Positions 25,512 through 34,633 are shown, counted from the stretch's first letter. The stretch is 64,000 nucleotides of DNA from CAMQRS01 sp964370645 (GCA_964370645.1 CAYJJS010000001.1:62001-126000), one strand, 5' to 3'. The notes: generated by a model not told the origin, from the letters alone. Numbers and translations: made by a program.

Positions 25512-26263
25512 ATATTTACTTCTAAAACAACAGGACAGTGATCACTCCCCATTACCTGCGCATCAATACGAGCAGAAACTAGTTTCTCTTTTAAATCCTC
25601 TGATGTTAAAAAATAATCAATTCTCCACCCAATATTTTTAGACCTCGCCTGAAAACGGTAAGACCACCAAGAATACATATTTTCTTTATTTGGATAAAAA
25701 TAACGATAGGTATCTGTAAATCCACTTTGTAAAAGTTCTGAAAAAGCATTACGCTCTTCTATTGAAAATCCAGGGTTTTGCTTATTTGAAGTAGGATTTT
25801 TCAAGTCAATTTCCGTATGTGCGACATTTAAATCGCCACAAATAATAACGCTTTTCTTTTCTTTTAATGTATTCACATAAGCTCTAAAGTCCGATTCGAA
25901 ACGCAAGCGATAATCTAGTCTTTTTAACTCACTTTGTGCATTTGGAGTATATACACCTACAAAATAAAAAGTGTCATACTCTAATGTAATCACCCTTCCT
26001 TCATGCGAGTGTTCCTCTACACCTATATCATAAAATACTTTCAGCGGCATTTTTTTAGTAAAGGCAATTACTCCTGAATACCCTTTTTTTTCTGCACTAT
26101 TAAAAAATTGAAAATGGTTGGGTGTTTCTAATTGTAGTTGTCCTTCCTGCATTTTAGATTCTTGAATACAAAAGATATCTGCATCCTCTGCTTCAAAATA
26201 TTCATAAAACCCTTTATTCACACAAGCACGAATCCCATTCACATTCCACGATATACACTTCAT
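25508..26263 (-). CDS. exoA: Exodeoxyribonuclease III / AP endonuclease
   Basis: This exonuclease III-type enzyme incises abasic sites and trims 3' ends in base excision repair. The 251-residue protein has MKCISWNVNGIRAC, the metal-binding Glu in IFCIQESKMQ, YSGVIAFTK, CGDLNVAHTEIDL, a WSYRFQARSKNIGWRIDY substrate loop and the terminal GSDHCPV with the catalytic His. It overlaps the HAD gene by 4 bases. The greA terminator lies upstream, so it depends on read-through or an unseen promoter. Confidence 0.95.
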   Translation of the reverse strand: MKCISWNVNGIRACVNKGFYEYFEAEDADIFCIQESKMQEGQLQLETPNHFQFFNSAEKKGYSGVIAFTKKMPLKVFYDIGVEEHSHEGRVITLEYDTFYFVGVYTPNAQSELKRLDYRLRFESDFRAYVNTLKEKKSVIICGDLNVAHTEIDLKNPTSNKQNPGFSIEERNAFSELLQSGFTDTYRYFYPNKENMYSWWSYRFQARSKNIGWRIDYFLTSEDLKEKLVSARIDAQVMGSDHCPVVLEVNI

Positions 26264-26283
26264 ATTTACACCTCTTTCCTACT

Positions 26284-26308
26284 AAAAAAACTCAAAAGAT
26301 TGAGTTTT
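26284..26308 (-). terminator. Terminator overlapping the greA stop codon
   Basis: An AAAACUCAA/UUGAGUUUU stem with a four-base loop and a run of U residues on the minus strand; its 5' arm includes part of the greA stop codon. Confidence 0.8.
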
Positions 26309-26783
26309 ATTTAATTTCTACAATTTTAACATCGTAAGGTTCAACAACATTACTAACACTAACAACTTCTCCAACCTTATGGTCTAATAGTGCTATTGCT
26401 AGTGGTGTCTCATTTGAAAGTTTTCCATTAAATGGATCTGCTTCAACAGAACCAACAATTGTGTATGTTTCTGTTTCATTTGTATCTAAGTCAATAATTT
26501 CAACTGTACTACCTAAAGACACAATATCTGATTTACCTTGACCTGCTGTTGGAGCAATAATTTCAACATTTGAAATCATTCCCTCTAACTGTGCAATTCT
26601 TGCTTCTACTCTAGCTTGGTGATCTCTAGCAGCATCATAATCTGCATTTTCACTTAAATCCCCTTGCGCTCTAGCTTCTTGTAATTCAGTAATTACTTCA
26701 TTTCTTTCTTCATGAACCAATCTGTGTAATTCGCTTCTTAATTCTTCTAAACCTTCTTGAGTTACATATACCTTTTCACCCAT
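26307..26783 (-). CDS. greA: Transcription elongation factor GreA
   Basis: GreA rescues backtracked RNA polymerase by stimulating transcript cleavage. The 158-residue protein has the N-terminal coiled coil with the acidic tip (GDLSENADYDAARDHQ) and the C-terminal FKBP-like domain (VGSVEADPFNGKLSNETPLA). The start at 26783 has an AGGAG site 8 bases upstream; the longer GTG reading is not needed. It follows mltG, a neighbourhood shared with Bacillus. Confidence 0.96.
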   Translation of the reverse strand: MGEKVYVTQEGLEELRSELHRLVHEERNEVITELQEARAQGDLSENADYDAARDHQARVEARIAQLEGMISNVEIIAPTAGQGKSDIVSLGSTVEIIDLDTNETETYTIVGSVEADPFNGKLSNETPLAIALLDHKVGEVVSVSNVVEPYDVKIVEIK

Positions 26784-26809
26784 CGTAATCACTCCTTTTT
26801 CGTTATTGT

Positions 26810-26818
26810 ATTATAGCA
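26810..26818 (-). promoter_or_regulatory. Extended -10 promoter of greA
   Basis: TGCTATAAT on the minus strand, about 27 bases before the greA ATG, is a perfect extended -10. Confidence 0.6.
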
Positions 26819-26839
26819 TAATCCACTATAATATTCTAT

Positions 26840-27919
26840 CTAATATCCTAAATATTGTTTTTGTTTTTCTAAATGCTCAGCATATGTTTCAGAGTAATAG
26901 ACACTACCATCACCCAATACATCCGCCAAAAAGAATAAGTACTCGTGTTCATTAGGGTGAACAATAGCATCTAAAGCATCCTTTCCAGGATTCAAAATCG
27001 CTCCAATTGGCAACCCTTCATACAAATATGTATTATATGGTGAGTCATACAAATAATTTGTCTCACACTCTTCCCAACTATCATACTCATATAGCCCATA
27101 ACAAACCGTGACACTAGATTCTAGTTTCATTCCAATATCTAAACGATTTAAAAATACGCCCGCAATGTTTTTCATATCTTCAACACTACGACTCTCATAT
27201 TGTACCACACTTGCTAAAGTAACAAACTCATGTACACTAAACCCACTGTTTATTACATCCTCTTTCATAGAATCATAAACAATTTGAAATTGGTCTAAAA
27301 ACACATAAGTCATTTCCTGAGGACTTGCATCCAATGCAAATCGATACGTTTCTGGATATAAAAAACCTTCTAACTTAACTGGGTAATTTACATTTAAAAT
27401 ACTTTCATCCAAAAAATCATATTTCTCTATGCAATCACGTAAGAATGTTTCATCATTCCATAAATCCAATAACGCTTGTTCACTCACATTTGTATTTTCA
27501 CCTAAAATCTGTGCAATTTCTTTCGCCCAAATACCTTCTCTAAAAGTCAACATAACTTCATTCACTACTTGGTTGTCAACACTCTCAAAACTTTGTAAAA
27601 TACGTAAAGAATCCCACGACTTATCCACTTCATAAAGTCCAACATAAAAATTAGAAATGTCATCTATCTTGGCACCTATTTGCGCCATCTGTGCATTTTT
27701 AATAATTCCCTGTTGTTCCAATCGTGTCGTTATACTCTCAACACTATCTCCTTCTACAACTTGAAAAGAGACGATTTCACTTTCTGATTGAATTGGCTTT
27801 AAGCCTTCTGTAAACATCACATACGAACTGATTGTTATTACAATCGCAATAAGCAATATAAAAGCAATTACTTTTTGTACAATACTTAAAGATTTAATTT
27901 TCTTTAAAAATTTATTCAT
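26840..27919 (-). CDS. mltG: Endolytic murein transglycosylase MltG (YceG-like)
   Basis: MltG cleaves nascent glycan strands at the membrane and sets their length. The 359-residue protein has a membrane anchor (residues 13-34), a LysM-like region (VVEGDSVESITTRLEQQGII) and the catalytic YceG domain with YPVKLEGFLYPETYRF, VFLNRL and DSPYNTYLYEGLPIGAILNPG. The usual IVEKE-type catalytic motif reads VVQYES here (Gln240, Glu242), so one of two normal glutamates is replaced. The start at 27919 overlaps the DUF1292 gene by 8 bases. Confidence 0.9.
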   Translation of the reverse strand: MNKFLKKIKSLSIVQKVIAFILLIAIVITISSYVMFTEGLKPIQSESEIVSFQVVEGDSVESITTRLEQQGIIKNAQMAQIGAKIDDISNFYVGLYEVDKSWDSLRILQSFESVDNQVVNEVMLTFREGIWAKEIAQILGENTNVSEQALLDLWNDETFLRDCIEKYDFLDESILNVNYPVKLEGFLYPETYRFALDASPQEMTYVFLDQFQIVYDSMKEDVINSGFSVHEFVTLASVVQYESRSVEDMKNIAGVFLNRLDIGMKLESSVTVCYGLYEYDSWEECETNYLYDSPYNTYLYEGLPIGAILNPGKDALDAIVHPNEHEYLFFLADVLGDGSVYYSETYAEHLEKQKQYLGY

Positions 27920-28160
27920 TCTCTGTTTCCTCGATGAAAGCTCCAAGAACTTCCTCGATCATAGCCCACTCATCATCCGTTTCAATTGGATTTAAGTTCC
28001 CTTCCTCATCGTATTGACTCGCAAAAATTTCTTCACTCATAGAGTTGTTTTCACGAAATACCACATAATTCTTACCATCTTTATCAAATGTAAATAATAT
28101 TTCCATTTCTACATCTTGACCATCTGGTCCTTCTACATACATTAATTTATTATCTAACAT
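27912..28160 (-). CDS. DUF1292 protein (YrzB-like)
   Basis: This 82-residue acidic protein fits the DUF1292 family (DNKLMYVEGPDGQDVEMEILFTF and DEWAMIEEVLGAFI). In Bacillus the homologue yrzB lies in the alaS-yrzL-yrrK-yrzB region upstream of mltG and greA, and the same order is kept here. The function is unknown. The start at 28160 has GGAGGA 8 bases upstream and lies behind a TTTACA-N16-TATAAT promoter. Confidence 0.85.
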   Translation of the reverse strand: MLDNKLMYVEGPDGQDVEMEILFTFDKDGKNYVVFRENNSMSEEIFASQYDEEGNLNPIETDDEWAMIEEVLGAFIEETENE

Positions 28161-28187
28161 GTTATAATCCTCCAATAATTCTTACCT

Positions 28188-28215
28188 ATTATATCATTAA
28201 ATGTTTCTTTGTAAA
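28188..28215 (-). promoter_or_regulatory. Promoter of DUF1292-mltG
   Basis: TTTACA (28210-28215), 16 bases, then TATAAT (28188-28193) preceded by TGA, giving an extended -10 on the minus strand. Confidence 0.7.
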
Positions 28216-28241
28216 ACGCTAAAGTAATTTTTCCCCACATC

Positions 28242-28553
28242 TTAACATTCACATTGTTGACTTTGATTTATCGCTGTGATTTCATCGATACAATATGTGT
28301 CATTTAAACGATTTATTAATTCTAACTTTTCCACTCTAGTTAACTTTTTAATCGCATATTCACGGCGTAAAGCATCACCTTTTTCTTCGAAAACTTCATA
28401 GTACAGTAATATCAGTGGAGTGCGATGCTTTGTATACTTTGCCCCTTTACCACTATTATGCATATGAATCCGTTTTTTTAGATCATTTGTATATCCAGTA
28501 TATAAAGTATCATCACTGCATTTAACGATATAAACATATTGCATTTTATCCAT
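28242..28553 (-). CDS. GIY-YIG domain protein (UPF0213-type)
   Basis: The small protein of about 103 residues is a single GIY-YIG nuclease domain: YVYIVKCSDDTLYTGYTNDL with the paired VYI/YTG motif, the basic KKRIHMHNSGKGAKYTKHR segment, and REYAIKKLTRVEKLELI with the Glu that normally binds metal. Such stand-alone proteins are common, with unclear roles in DNA repair or RNA handling. The start at 28553 has GAGG upstream. A short polar tail with two cysteines (QQCEC) is unusual. Confidence 0.85.
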   Translation of the reverse strand: MDKMQYVYIVKCSDDTLYTGYTNDLKKRIHMHNSGKGAKYTKHRTPLILLYYEVFEEKGDALRREYAIKKLTRVEKLELINRLNDTYCIDEITAINQSQQCEC

Positions 28554-28610
28554 AAACTTTTTCACCTCTAAATCAATTGCTATTTAATCCGACTCTATTA
28601 TCATAAACAT

Positions 28611-31600
28611 TTATGAATCTAGTAAAGATAAAAAATCCTCTTTACTCATACTCGAAAGTTGATTTGACTCTCCATTAATAATTTGATCAGCCAATGCTTT
28701 TTTACTTGCTTGCATTGTCAATATTTTTTCTTCTACACTATCTTTCATTATCATTTGATACACACTTACAACTTTTTTTTGTCCAATTCGATGTGCGCGA
28801 TCACTTGCTTGATTTTGCGCAGCGATATTCCACCATGGATCAAAGTGGATCACAATATCTGCACTTGTCAAATTCAAACCCGTTCCTCCTGCCTTCAATG
28901 AAATCAAAAATAAAGGTATCTCGTTATTGTTGAAATCATTAACAAATTGCATACGTTTCTCTTTTGGGGTAGAACCTACTATTTTGTAAAATGCTATATT
29001 TTCTTTGTGCAATCTTCTCTCAATAATGTCAAACATTGAAGTAAATTGTGAAAATAGTAATATTTTATGACCACCAGCAATAGCATTTTGTATCAAATCC
29101 ATAGTCGCTTCTAGTTTACTACTTTCACCATCATAATCTTGGAAAACAAGTGAAGGATCACAACAAATTTGACGAAGACGTGTTAATTCAGACAATACTT
29201 TTATCTTATTTTTTGAAAATTCTTCACTACTTTGTGTAGCTAACGATTGCTTCAACTTCACAACACTTGCCTTATACAACTGCTCTTGTGTCGAATCCAT
29301 TTTTGCATACATTACTTCTTCTATTTTTGCTGGTAAGTCCTTTAGTACATCACTTTTTAAACGACGCATAATAAAAGGAGACACCATCTTTCGAAGTTTT
29401 AATGTACTTTCTTCATCATTGAATTTCACAATGTTTTTTTCAAATGTATTTTTGAACTCCTCGTACGAATATAAAAATTTAGGCATTAAGTAATCAAATA
29501 TACTCCACAATTCACTCAATCGATTTTCAATCGGAGTCCCTGTCAGTGCTAATTTATGGTGCGCTTGAATCACTTTAGTTGCTTTACTGATTTGACTACC
29601 ATGATTTTTTATATACTGTGCTTCATCAATTATTTGATAATAAAATTTACAATTCTTGTATTGCATTAAATCTCTTTTCAATAAATCATAAGAAGTCACA
29701 ATGACATCATACGATTGCATTGCATCAAACACATCACGTCTTTCTTTAATACTTCCCGCTGCTACCCCAACACGTAAACTTGGAGAAAACTTTTGTATTT
29801 CACTCTCCCAGTTGTACACTAAGGAAGCTGGACAAACAACTAACGAAGGACCTTGCATATCTTGTTCTTCTTTTAGAGATAATAATAAACAAATAACTTG
29901 CAGTGTTTTACCTAACCCCATATCATCCGCCAAGATACCATTAAACCCATAATCTTTTAATAAGCGCATGTAACGATATCCAGTTTTCTGATAGCCTCTA
30001 ATAATTTTTTTAAGAGAAGCCGGAATTTGATAATCCCCTTCATTAATAGACTTAAATTCTCTAGAAACTTTTTTCAAAGCATGATTTCTCTCATACGAAA
30101 TATGCTCACTATCTCGCAATAACTTATCAATATATAAAGCCCTATAACTTGGAACTTGAAATGTACTTTCATCCATATTTTCCAAATCTACTTGTGCACT
30201 TTCTAGTAAATCGGACAATGACTGCACATCTTGCTCTTCAAAATCGATGAAACTTCCATCTTTTAAACGATGATATTTCTTCTTATTGCGATACGATGAC
30301 AAAACTTTCATCAATTCTTCCAGTTCTACATCTCCACTATCAATATCTAAAGATAATAAATCACTTTCTAAACGTACCCCAATACTAACTTGAAATATGC
30401 GTCTTGTACTCATACGTTGCACTCGATCACTTATTTGTACCTCTCCAATGCTTTGTAACGCTTGTAATTCGTGACTTAAAAAATGAAATATATTCTCTTC
30501 TTCCATAAACAAAACCATACTATTATCATCATTCAATAGGAATGGATATCTCTCCAACAGCATTCTGCACTTTAGTAATTCAATTTCATAAGAAGACTCA
30601 TTTGCTTGTACATTGTCAAATAGAGAGTATCGTTCCCCTCTCATCTCAACTTCACCACGAACATGGATATTTTTTTCATCGTCTACATCTACATAAAAAA
30701 ACACTGTATTTTCTGCCACCCATTTTTCTTTAAAATCATCTACATCTTTTTCCTCAATCGTAACGTATTTGGAAATTGCAGGGATTACATTATTATAAAA
30801 TTCATTCACAATAGATTTTCCAATGCTAAAATGTTCTTCTTCACTATTTATAATGCTATTACAAAAAGGTTGCATTTGCATATAATACTCTTTATCACTA
30901 ATGCGTAATTTTTGCTGTGCAACTTGCACATAATATTGATTTCCTTCACTTAAAATACCAGCATGAATTTTTCCAACCACTGCTGTTGGCTTATTAGATT
31001 TATTTTTTTTCGTTGTCAACTGCATTCGTATTTTAGGATTTTCATGAACAACAGAAAGATTGCCCTTATAGTTTTGCTGTGCATCTGCATCTTTAAATTC
31101 AATCTCTGTGTATGGATAAATTTGTAAAAATGCATCTAACATATTTGGAAGCAATGGAATTTCTTTAAAATTATGGGAACGCACATCGTGTAGTTCCATC
31201 CAAGAGCGAAGTTCATGGACATATTTTGCGATGAAAGAATAATACACTTTAGAAGTGTCATCGAACAACTCAATATTATGATACATAGTTAGTTTTTTAC
31301 CATATGTGTGATTTTCTTTATCCTCTACTCTTTGTATAAATTGATTCAAGTCTTTAATAATATATAAAGTAGTTTCCCCAACCTTGAAGGATAAATATAG
31401 TTTTTTTCCTCGAATTTCAATCACCGGCTTCAAACAATATTGACTAGTTTCTCCTTGAGAAATCAAATGATGCACCTGACGTTCTACAACATTTCCTAAC
31501 AAATTAGTACCAAGAGAATCTGTATACCCATCATAAGTTGAATCTACATAATCCATGTACGCTTTAATAATCAGTGCAGCTAAGTGTTTACATTTAGTTT

Positions 31601-31901
31601 GCACTCGATAATACATTTGATTGTGACTACTCTTACAAGAACAACTAATTCTCAACAGCTGTCCTCCTGCATTCAAATGTACCTCCGCTCTATGAGTAGT
31701 TGCATATTCTCGTACGACGCCTTCTATCTTAAGCAATGTGTATTGTCCATACCACCCCTCATTACGCGCTTCTACTTCGAAAGAATCAATAGTAACATCA
31801 TTTTCATCGACTAAATCCATCGCAGAATTCCATGTTTCATCATCAAAAAACTGCATACTTTTATCTATTTCAAAATAAATATCTTCGCCATTTTCACCCA
31901 T
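28611..31901 (-). CDS. SNF2-family DEAD/DEAH helicase-like ATPase with SWIM zinc finger
   Basis: The 1,096-residue protein begins with a SWIM zinc finger (Cys87, Cys89, Cys104, His106 in CSCK...CKHLAA) and a long middle region with few recognisable motifs. The SNF2 ATPase follows, with ILADDMGLGKTLQ (motif I), IIDEAQYIKN (II), LTGTPIENRLSELWSIFDYL (III), and the C-terminal helicase half with SLKAGGTGLNL and DRAHRIGQ (VI). SNF2 ATPases translocate on duplex DNA and remodel protein-DNA complexes; bacterial versions have been linked to recycling of RNA polymerase. It is a single gene between terminators, with no restriction or defence partners. Confidence 0.92.
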   Translation of the reverse strand: MGENGEDIYFEIDKSMQFFDDETWNSAMDLVDENDVTIDSFEVEARNEGWYGQYTLLKIEGVVREYATTHRAEVHLNAGGQLLRISCSCKSSHNQMYYRVQTKCKHLAALIIKAYMDYVDSTYDGYTDSLGTNLLGNVVERQVHHLISQGETSQYCLKPVIEIRGKKLYLSFKVGETTLYIIKDLNQFIQRVEDKENHTYGKKLTMYHNIELFDDTSKVYYSFIAKYVHELRSWMELHDVRSHNFKEIPLLPNMLDAFLQIYPYTEIEFKDADAQQNYKGNLSVVHENPKIRMQLTTKKNKSNKPTAVVGKIHAGILSEGNQYYVQVAQQKLRISDKEYYMQMQPFCNSIINSEEEHFSIGKSIVNEFYNNVIPAISKYVTIEEKDVDDFKEKWVAENTVFFYVDVDDEKNIHVRGEVEMRGERYSLFDNVQANESSYEIELLKCRMLLERYPFLLNDDNSMVLFMEEENIFHFLSHELQALQSIGEVQISDRVQRMSTRRIFQVSIGVRLESDLLSLDIDSGDVELEELMKVLSSYRNKKKYHRLKDGSFIDFEEQDVQSLSDLLESAQVDLENMDESTFQVPSYRALYIDKLLRDSEHISYERNHALKKVSREFKSINEGDYQIPASLKKIIRGYQKTGYRYMRLLKDYGFNGILADDMGLGKTLQVICLLLSLKEEQDMQGPSLVVCPASLVYNWESEIQKFSPSLRVGVAAGSIKERRDVFDAMQSYDVIVTSYDLLKRDLMQYKNCKFYYQIIDEAQYIKNHGSQISKATKVIQAHHKLALTGTPIENRLSELWSIFDYLMPKFLYSYEEFKNTFEKNIVKFNDEESTLKLRKMVSPFIMRRLKSDVLKDLPAKIEEVMYAKMDSTQEQLYKASVVKLKQSLATQSSEEFSKNKIKVLSELTRLRQICCDPSLVFQDYDGESSKLEATMDLIQNAIAGGHKILLFSQFTSMFDIIERRLHKENIAFYKIVGSTPKEKRMQFVNDFNNNEIPLFLISLKAGGTGLNLTSADIVIHFDPWWNIAAQNQASDRAHRIGQKKVVSVYQMIMKDSVEEKILTMQASKKALADQIINGESNQLSSMSKEDFLSLLDS

Positions 31902-31925
31902 AGAAACACCTCCATAGCAACTTTC

Positions 31926-31934
31926 ATTATATCA
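31926..31934 (-). promoter_or_regulatory. Extended -10 promoter of the SNF2 gene
   Basis: TGATATAAT on the minus strand lies 25 bases before the SNF2 ATG, immediately after the NADH oxidase terminator. Confidence 0.55.
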
Positions 31935-31945
31935 TAGCAAACAAC

Positions 31946-31967
31946 AAAAAAAGACAATGAATGTCTT
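31946..31967 (-). terminator. Terminator after the NADH oxidase gene
   Basis: An AAGACA/UGUCUU stem with a five-base loop is followed by seven U residues on the minus strand. Confidence 0.75.
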
Positions 31968-31968
31968 T

Positions 31969-33303
31969 TTATTTTGCATTTAACGCTGCCATTGTTATGT
32001 AATTGTAAGGTTTATTAAAGTGAGGTAAAAAGAAGATATCTAATAACTTTAGCTTATCAATTGTAACTTTTTCTTGAATTGCTAATGAGAACATATGGAT
32101 TCCCATAGAAACATCATAATATGATGCTATTTGTGCTCCTAAAACTCTTCTAGTTTTCGCATCATAAACAATTCGTATGTCAACTTGCTCATTTTCTTTA
32201 ATAAACTCTGGTCGTTGGTGATCACTATAATCTGTAGCCAGGGCATCATAACCATGATTTTTAGCATCTTCTAAAGTAAGTCCAGTTGAAACCATATTAT
32301 ATCCATAAATACTTATTCCATTTGAACCTTGAACCCCTATAGAATCAATAGTAGTACCACATACATTATGTGCAGCAACAACTCCTGAACGCACTGCATT
32401 CGTAGCAAGAGCTATATAGTTTTTATCTTCAATTGCATTATCTAACACGGTTGCACAATCTCCTATTGCATATACATTTTCACGGCTTGTTTCCTGTTTT
32501 GTATTTACTACATAAGCACCATTTTTAAACACCTCTAGTGTATCTTTCCCTAAAGTGGTATTGGCTGTAAACCCAATTGCTAAGACAACCATATCTGCAT
32601 CGATTGTTTTTTCATTCGTTACAATACGCTCAACCTTCCCCTCTCCTTCAATACGTAACACTTCTTGATTGTATTCTAAATGTACACCATTTTTTTGTAA
32701 CACTTCACTCATTTTAGCAGTGAAAGACGCATCGTAATAATTTTTCAAACAGCAATCGCGAATATCGATTAACGTAGTTTCTTTGCCACAACGTTGAAAA
32801 GCTTCTGCTAATTCAACACCTATATAACCAGCACCAACCACACTTACACGTTTAATATCTTCATCATTATTTAGCTTTTCTATAACTTCTTGAGCATGTT
32901 GATACAACTTCACATACTGTACATTATTTAACTCTCTTCCCTCAAGCTTTGGTTCGATTGGCCATGAACCAGTAGCTAAAACAACTTTATCATACGCTTC
33001 TTCATATAGTGTTCCATCACTTGCTTTCGCATAAACAACTTGTTTATCAAAATCAATACTCTCTACACTCGTGTTCATATGCACTTTAGCGCCTTTCGCT
33101 TCTAAGGATTGTTTCGTAGCATAAAATAGACCTTCTGGACCATCTATTTGATTTCCAATCCACAATGCCATCCCGCAACCTAAAAAACTAATATTACTAT
33201 TTCCATCAAATACTACAACTTCTTGATTTGGATAATTATCCAAAATTGTGTTAATACATGCAGTCCCTGCATGATTCGCACCCACAACAACAATTTTACT
33301 CAT
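31969..33303 (-). CDS. nox: NADH oxidase, water-forming (CoA-disulfide reductase family)
   Basis: This FAD enzyme reduces oxygen to water with NADH, removing oxygen and regenerating NAD+ in fermentative cells. The 444-residue protein has the N-terminal FAD motif VVVGANHAGTAC, the redox cysteine at about residue 43 (FLGCGMALWIG), the NAD motif VSVVGAGYIGVELAEAF, and the FAD-binding VYAIGDCATV. The C-terminal dimer domain has the usual HPHFNKPYNY-like end (LPHFNKPYNYI). CoA-disulfide reductase is the main alternative. A 19-bp inverted repeat covers its transcription start. Confidence 0.88.
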   Translation of the reverse strand: MSKIVVVGANHAGTACINTILDNYPNQEVVVFDGNSNISFLGCGMALWIGNQIDGPEGLFYATKQSLEAKGAKVHMNTSVESIDFDKQVVYAKASDGTLYEEAYDKVVLATGSWPIEPKLEGRELNNVQYVKLYQHAQEVIEKLNNDEDIKRVSVVGAGYIGVELAEAFQRCGKETTLIDIRDCCLKNYYDASFTAKMSEVLQKNGVHLEYNQEVLRIEGEGKVERIVTNEKTIDADMVVLAIGFTANTTLGKDTLEVFKNGAYVVNTKQETSRENVYAIGDCATVLDNAIEDKNYIALATNAVRSGVVAAHNVCGTTIDSIGVQGSNGISIYGYNMVSTGLTLEDAKNHGYDALATDYSDHQRPEFIKENEQVDIRIVYDAKTRRVLGAQIASYYDVSMGIHMFSLAIQEKVTIDKLKLLDIFFLPHFNKPYNYITMAALNAK

Positions 33304-33323
33304 AAATACTCTCCTTCATGTAT

Positions 33324-33342
33324 ATTGGTATGTTATACCAAT
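33324..33342. promoter_or_regulatory. Palindromic operator candidate at the nox start point
   Basis: Eight-base arms ATTGGTAT and ATACCAAT flank three bases just downstream of the nox -10, where a bound repressor would block initiation. The half-site resembles GntR-family operators (GGT...ACC type). The regulator is not identified. Confidence 0.55.
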
Positions 33343-33346
33343 TATT

Positions 33347-33375
33347 AAGATAGCATTGTATATAGGCATTCTCAA
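33347..33375 (-). promoter_or_regulatory. Promoter of nox
   Basis: TTGAGA (33370-33375), a 17-base spacer and TATCTT (33347-33352) on the minus strand. Confidence 0.6.
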
Positions 33376-33399
33376 TTATTTTGCCCGAGTTTATAACAT

Positions 33400-33424
33400 A
33401 AAAAAAGCATCTTACGATGCCTTT
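33400..33424 (-). terminator. Terminator after the malate/lactate-type dehydrogenase gene
   Basis: A GGCAUC/GAUGCU stem with a GUAA loop, extended by A-U pairs, and a U tract follow the stop codon on the minus strand. Confidence 0.8.
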
Positions 33425-34530
33425 TATTCAAAATCAAATACATATCCCAATTGCAATGCTTCATTCACCATTAGGACTTCTTTTTGCACCTCTTTTGAAA
33501 GAGGTACACCTAAATCTTTTCTTTGCATACGAATATCGTGTTCAACTTCACCTGCAGTATAAATACGATCATGCCCTTTTGCTTTTTTCGATTCTCTAAG
33601 CGTACGACAAATATCTCCAGCTCTAGCTCGTAATACATCTAGTCCCATGAAAAACTCTGGATTAATCACAATGAAAAAATGCCCTAAATGATAAGGTCTA
33701 GGATTTCCTTCTTCATCTTTATCTTTAATATCACGTAATGCAACACCATTACTTAACGCACTCGACAAGATTTCTACTACACTAGCATATCCAAACCCTT
33801 TATATCCTGCAGTCTCATCACCCACACCACCTAGAGGAGCCAATGCTGCTTTTCCTTCCACCAAATAACGTAAAATGGTATTCGAATCACTCAAAGGCAC
33901 ATTATCCTGTGTAACAATAGCACTTGCTGGCGTATCTTTACCAATACGCGCATAATACTCAATTTTTCCACGTTGATAAATAGATGTTGCACAATCTAAA
34001 CAAAAATCAAAATCTTCATCCGTTGGAATACTAAACGTTAGTGGATTTGTTCCTAACATATTCTCAACCCCGAAGGTAGGTGCTATACTTCCCCTAGCGT
34101 TAGTACCACTGATTCCAATCATACCAGCCTTTGCAGCCATATCCGTGTAATAACCAGCAATTCCATAATGTGATGAATTACGAATCACGCCCATAGCCAT
34201 ACCATACACTTTTGCTTTCTCAATTAGACTTTGCATCATATGATATGATGCAACCATTCCCATACCATCGTGTGCATCCATAACTTGCGTAGTAAAGGTA
34301 TCTTTTATAATTTCCATATTCGTAATCGGATTTAAAATTCCTGCCTTGATTCGATCTATATATATCGGTTTAAATCGATTACACCCATGACTCTCAATTC
34401 CCTTACGATCACTCTCTAACAACACATCTGCACAAATACTGGCATCCTGTTCAGGGATTCCATATCCCATAAACGCATCAATTAAAAATTGATTCATCTT
34501 CTCCCACGCTACATAAGGTCTTTTTTCCAT
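33424..34530 (-). CDS. Malate/L-lactate/ureidoglycolate dehydrogenase family protein
   Basis: The 368-residue protein is a member of the type-2 malate/lactate dehydrogenase (MDH2/LDH2) family of NAD(P)-dependent 2-oxoacid reductases. Diagnostic parts are ESHGCNRF with the catalytic His, MGVIRNSSHYGIAGYY, GTNPLTFSIPT, and YKGFGYASVVEILSSALSNG. The exact substrate (malate, lactate, sulfolactate, ureidoglycolate or a diketogulonate) cannot be decided. The start at 34530 has AGGAGGAA upstream; the longer frame extends into the promoter. It is a single gene between terminators, upstream of nox. Confidence 0.85.
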   Translation of the reverse strand: MEKRPYVAWEKMNQFLIDAFMGYGIPEQDASICADVLLESDRKGIESHGCNRFKPIYIDRIKAGILNPITNMEIIKDTFTTQVMDAHDGMGMVASYHMMQSLIEKAKVYGMAMGVIRNSSHYGIAGYYTDMAAKAGMIGISGTNARGSIAPTFGVENMLGTNPLTFSIPTDEDFDFCLDCATSIYQRGKIEYYARIGKDTPASAIVTQDNVPLSDSNTILRYLVEGKAALAPLGGVGDETAGYKGFGYASVVEILSSALSNGVALRDIKDKDEEGNPRPYHLGHFFIVINPEFFMGLDVLRARAGDICRTLRESKKAKGHDRIYTAGEVEHDIRMQRKDLGVPLSKEVQKEVLMVNEALQLGYVFDFE

Positions 34531-34590
34531 TTTTATTCCTCCTAATTGATACGACTTTTTAAACATATAATTTGTATCAAACTCATCTTC

Positions 34591-34599
34591 GATTATATC
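34591..34599 (-). promoter_or_regulatory. Extended -10 promoter of the dehydrogenase gene
   Basis: TGATATAAT on the minus strand, about 60 bases before the ATG at 34530; no good -35. Confidence 0.5.
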
Positions 34600-34633
34600 A
34601 CTAAACAAAAAATAAAACATACCTATTTTACAA

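Noticed and set aside
28242..28553. GIY-YIG gene as a homing endonuclease or mobile element
   Set aside because: It is a single small domain with no associated intron, DNA-binding module or repeats, and fits the common stand-alone family.
28590..28612. Hairpin after the SNF2 gene as a terminator
   Set aside because: A short TCATAAA/TTTATGA stem is present but no U tract follows on the minus strand.
28611..31901. SNF2 gene as part of a DISARM-like or other defence system
   Set aside because: There is no methyltransferase, phospholipase or other partner in the flanking genes, and terminators isolate it.
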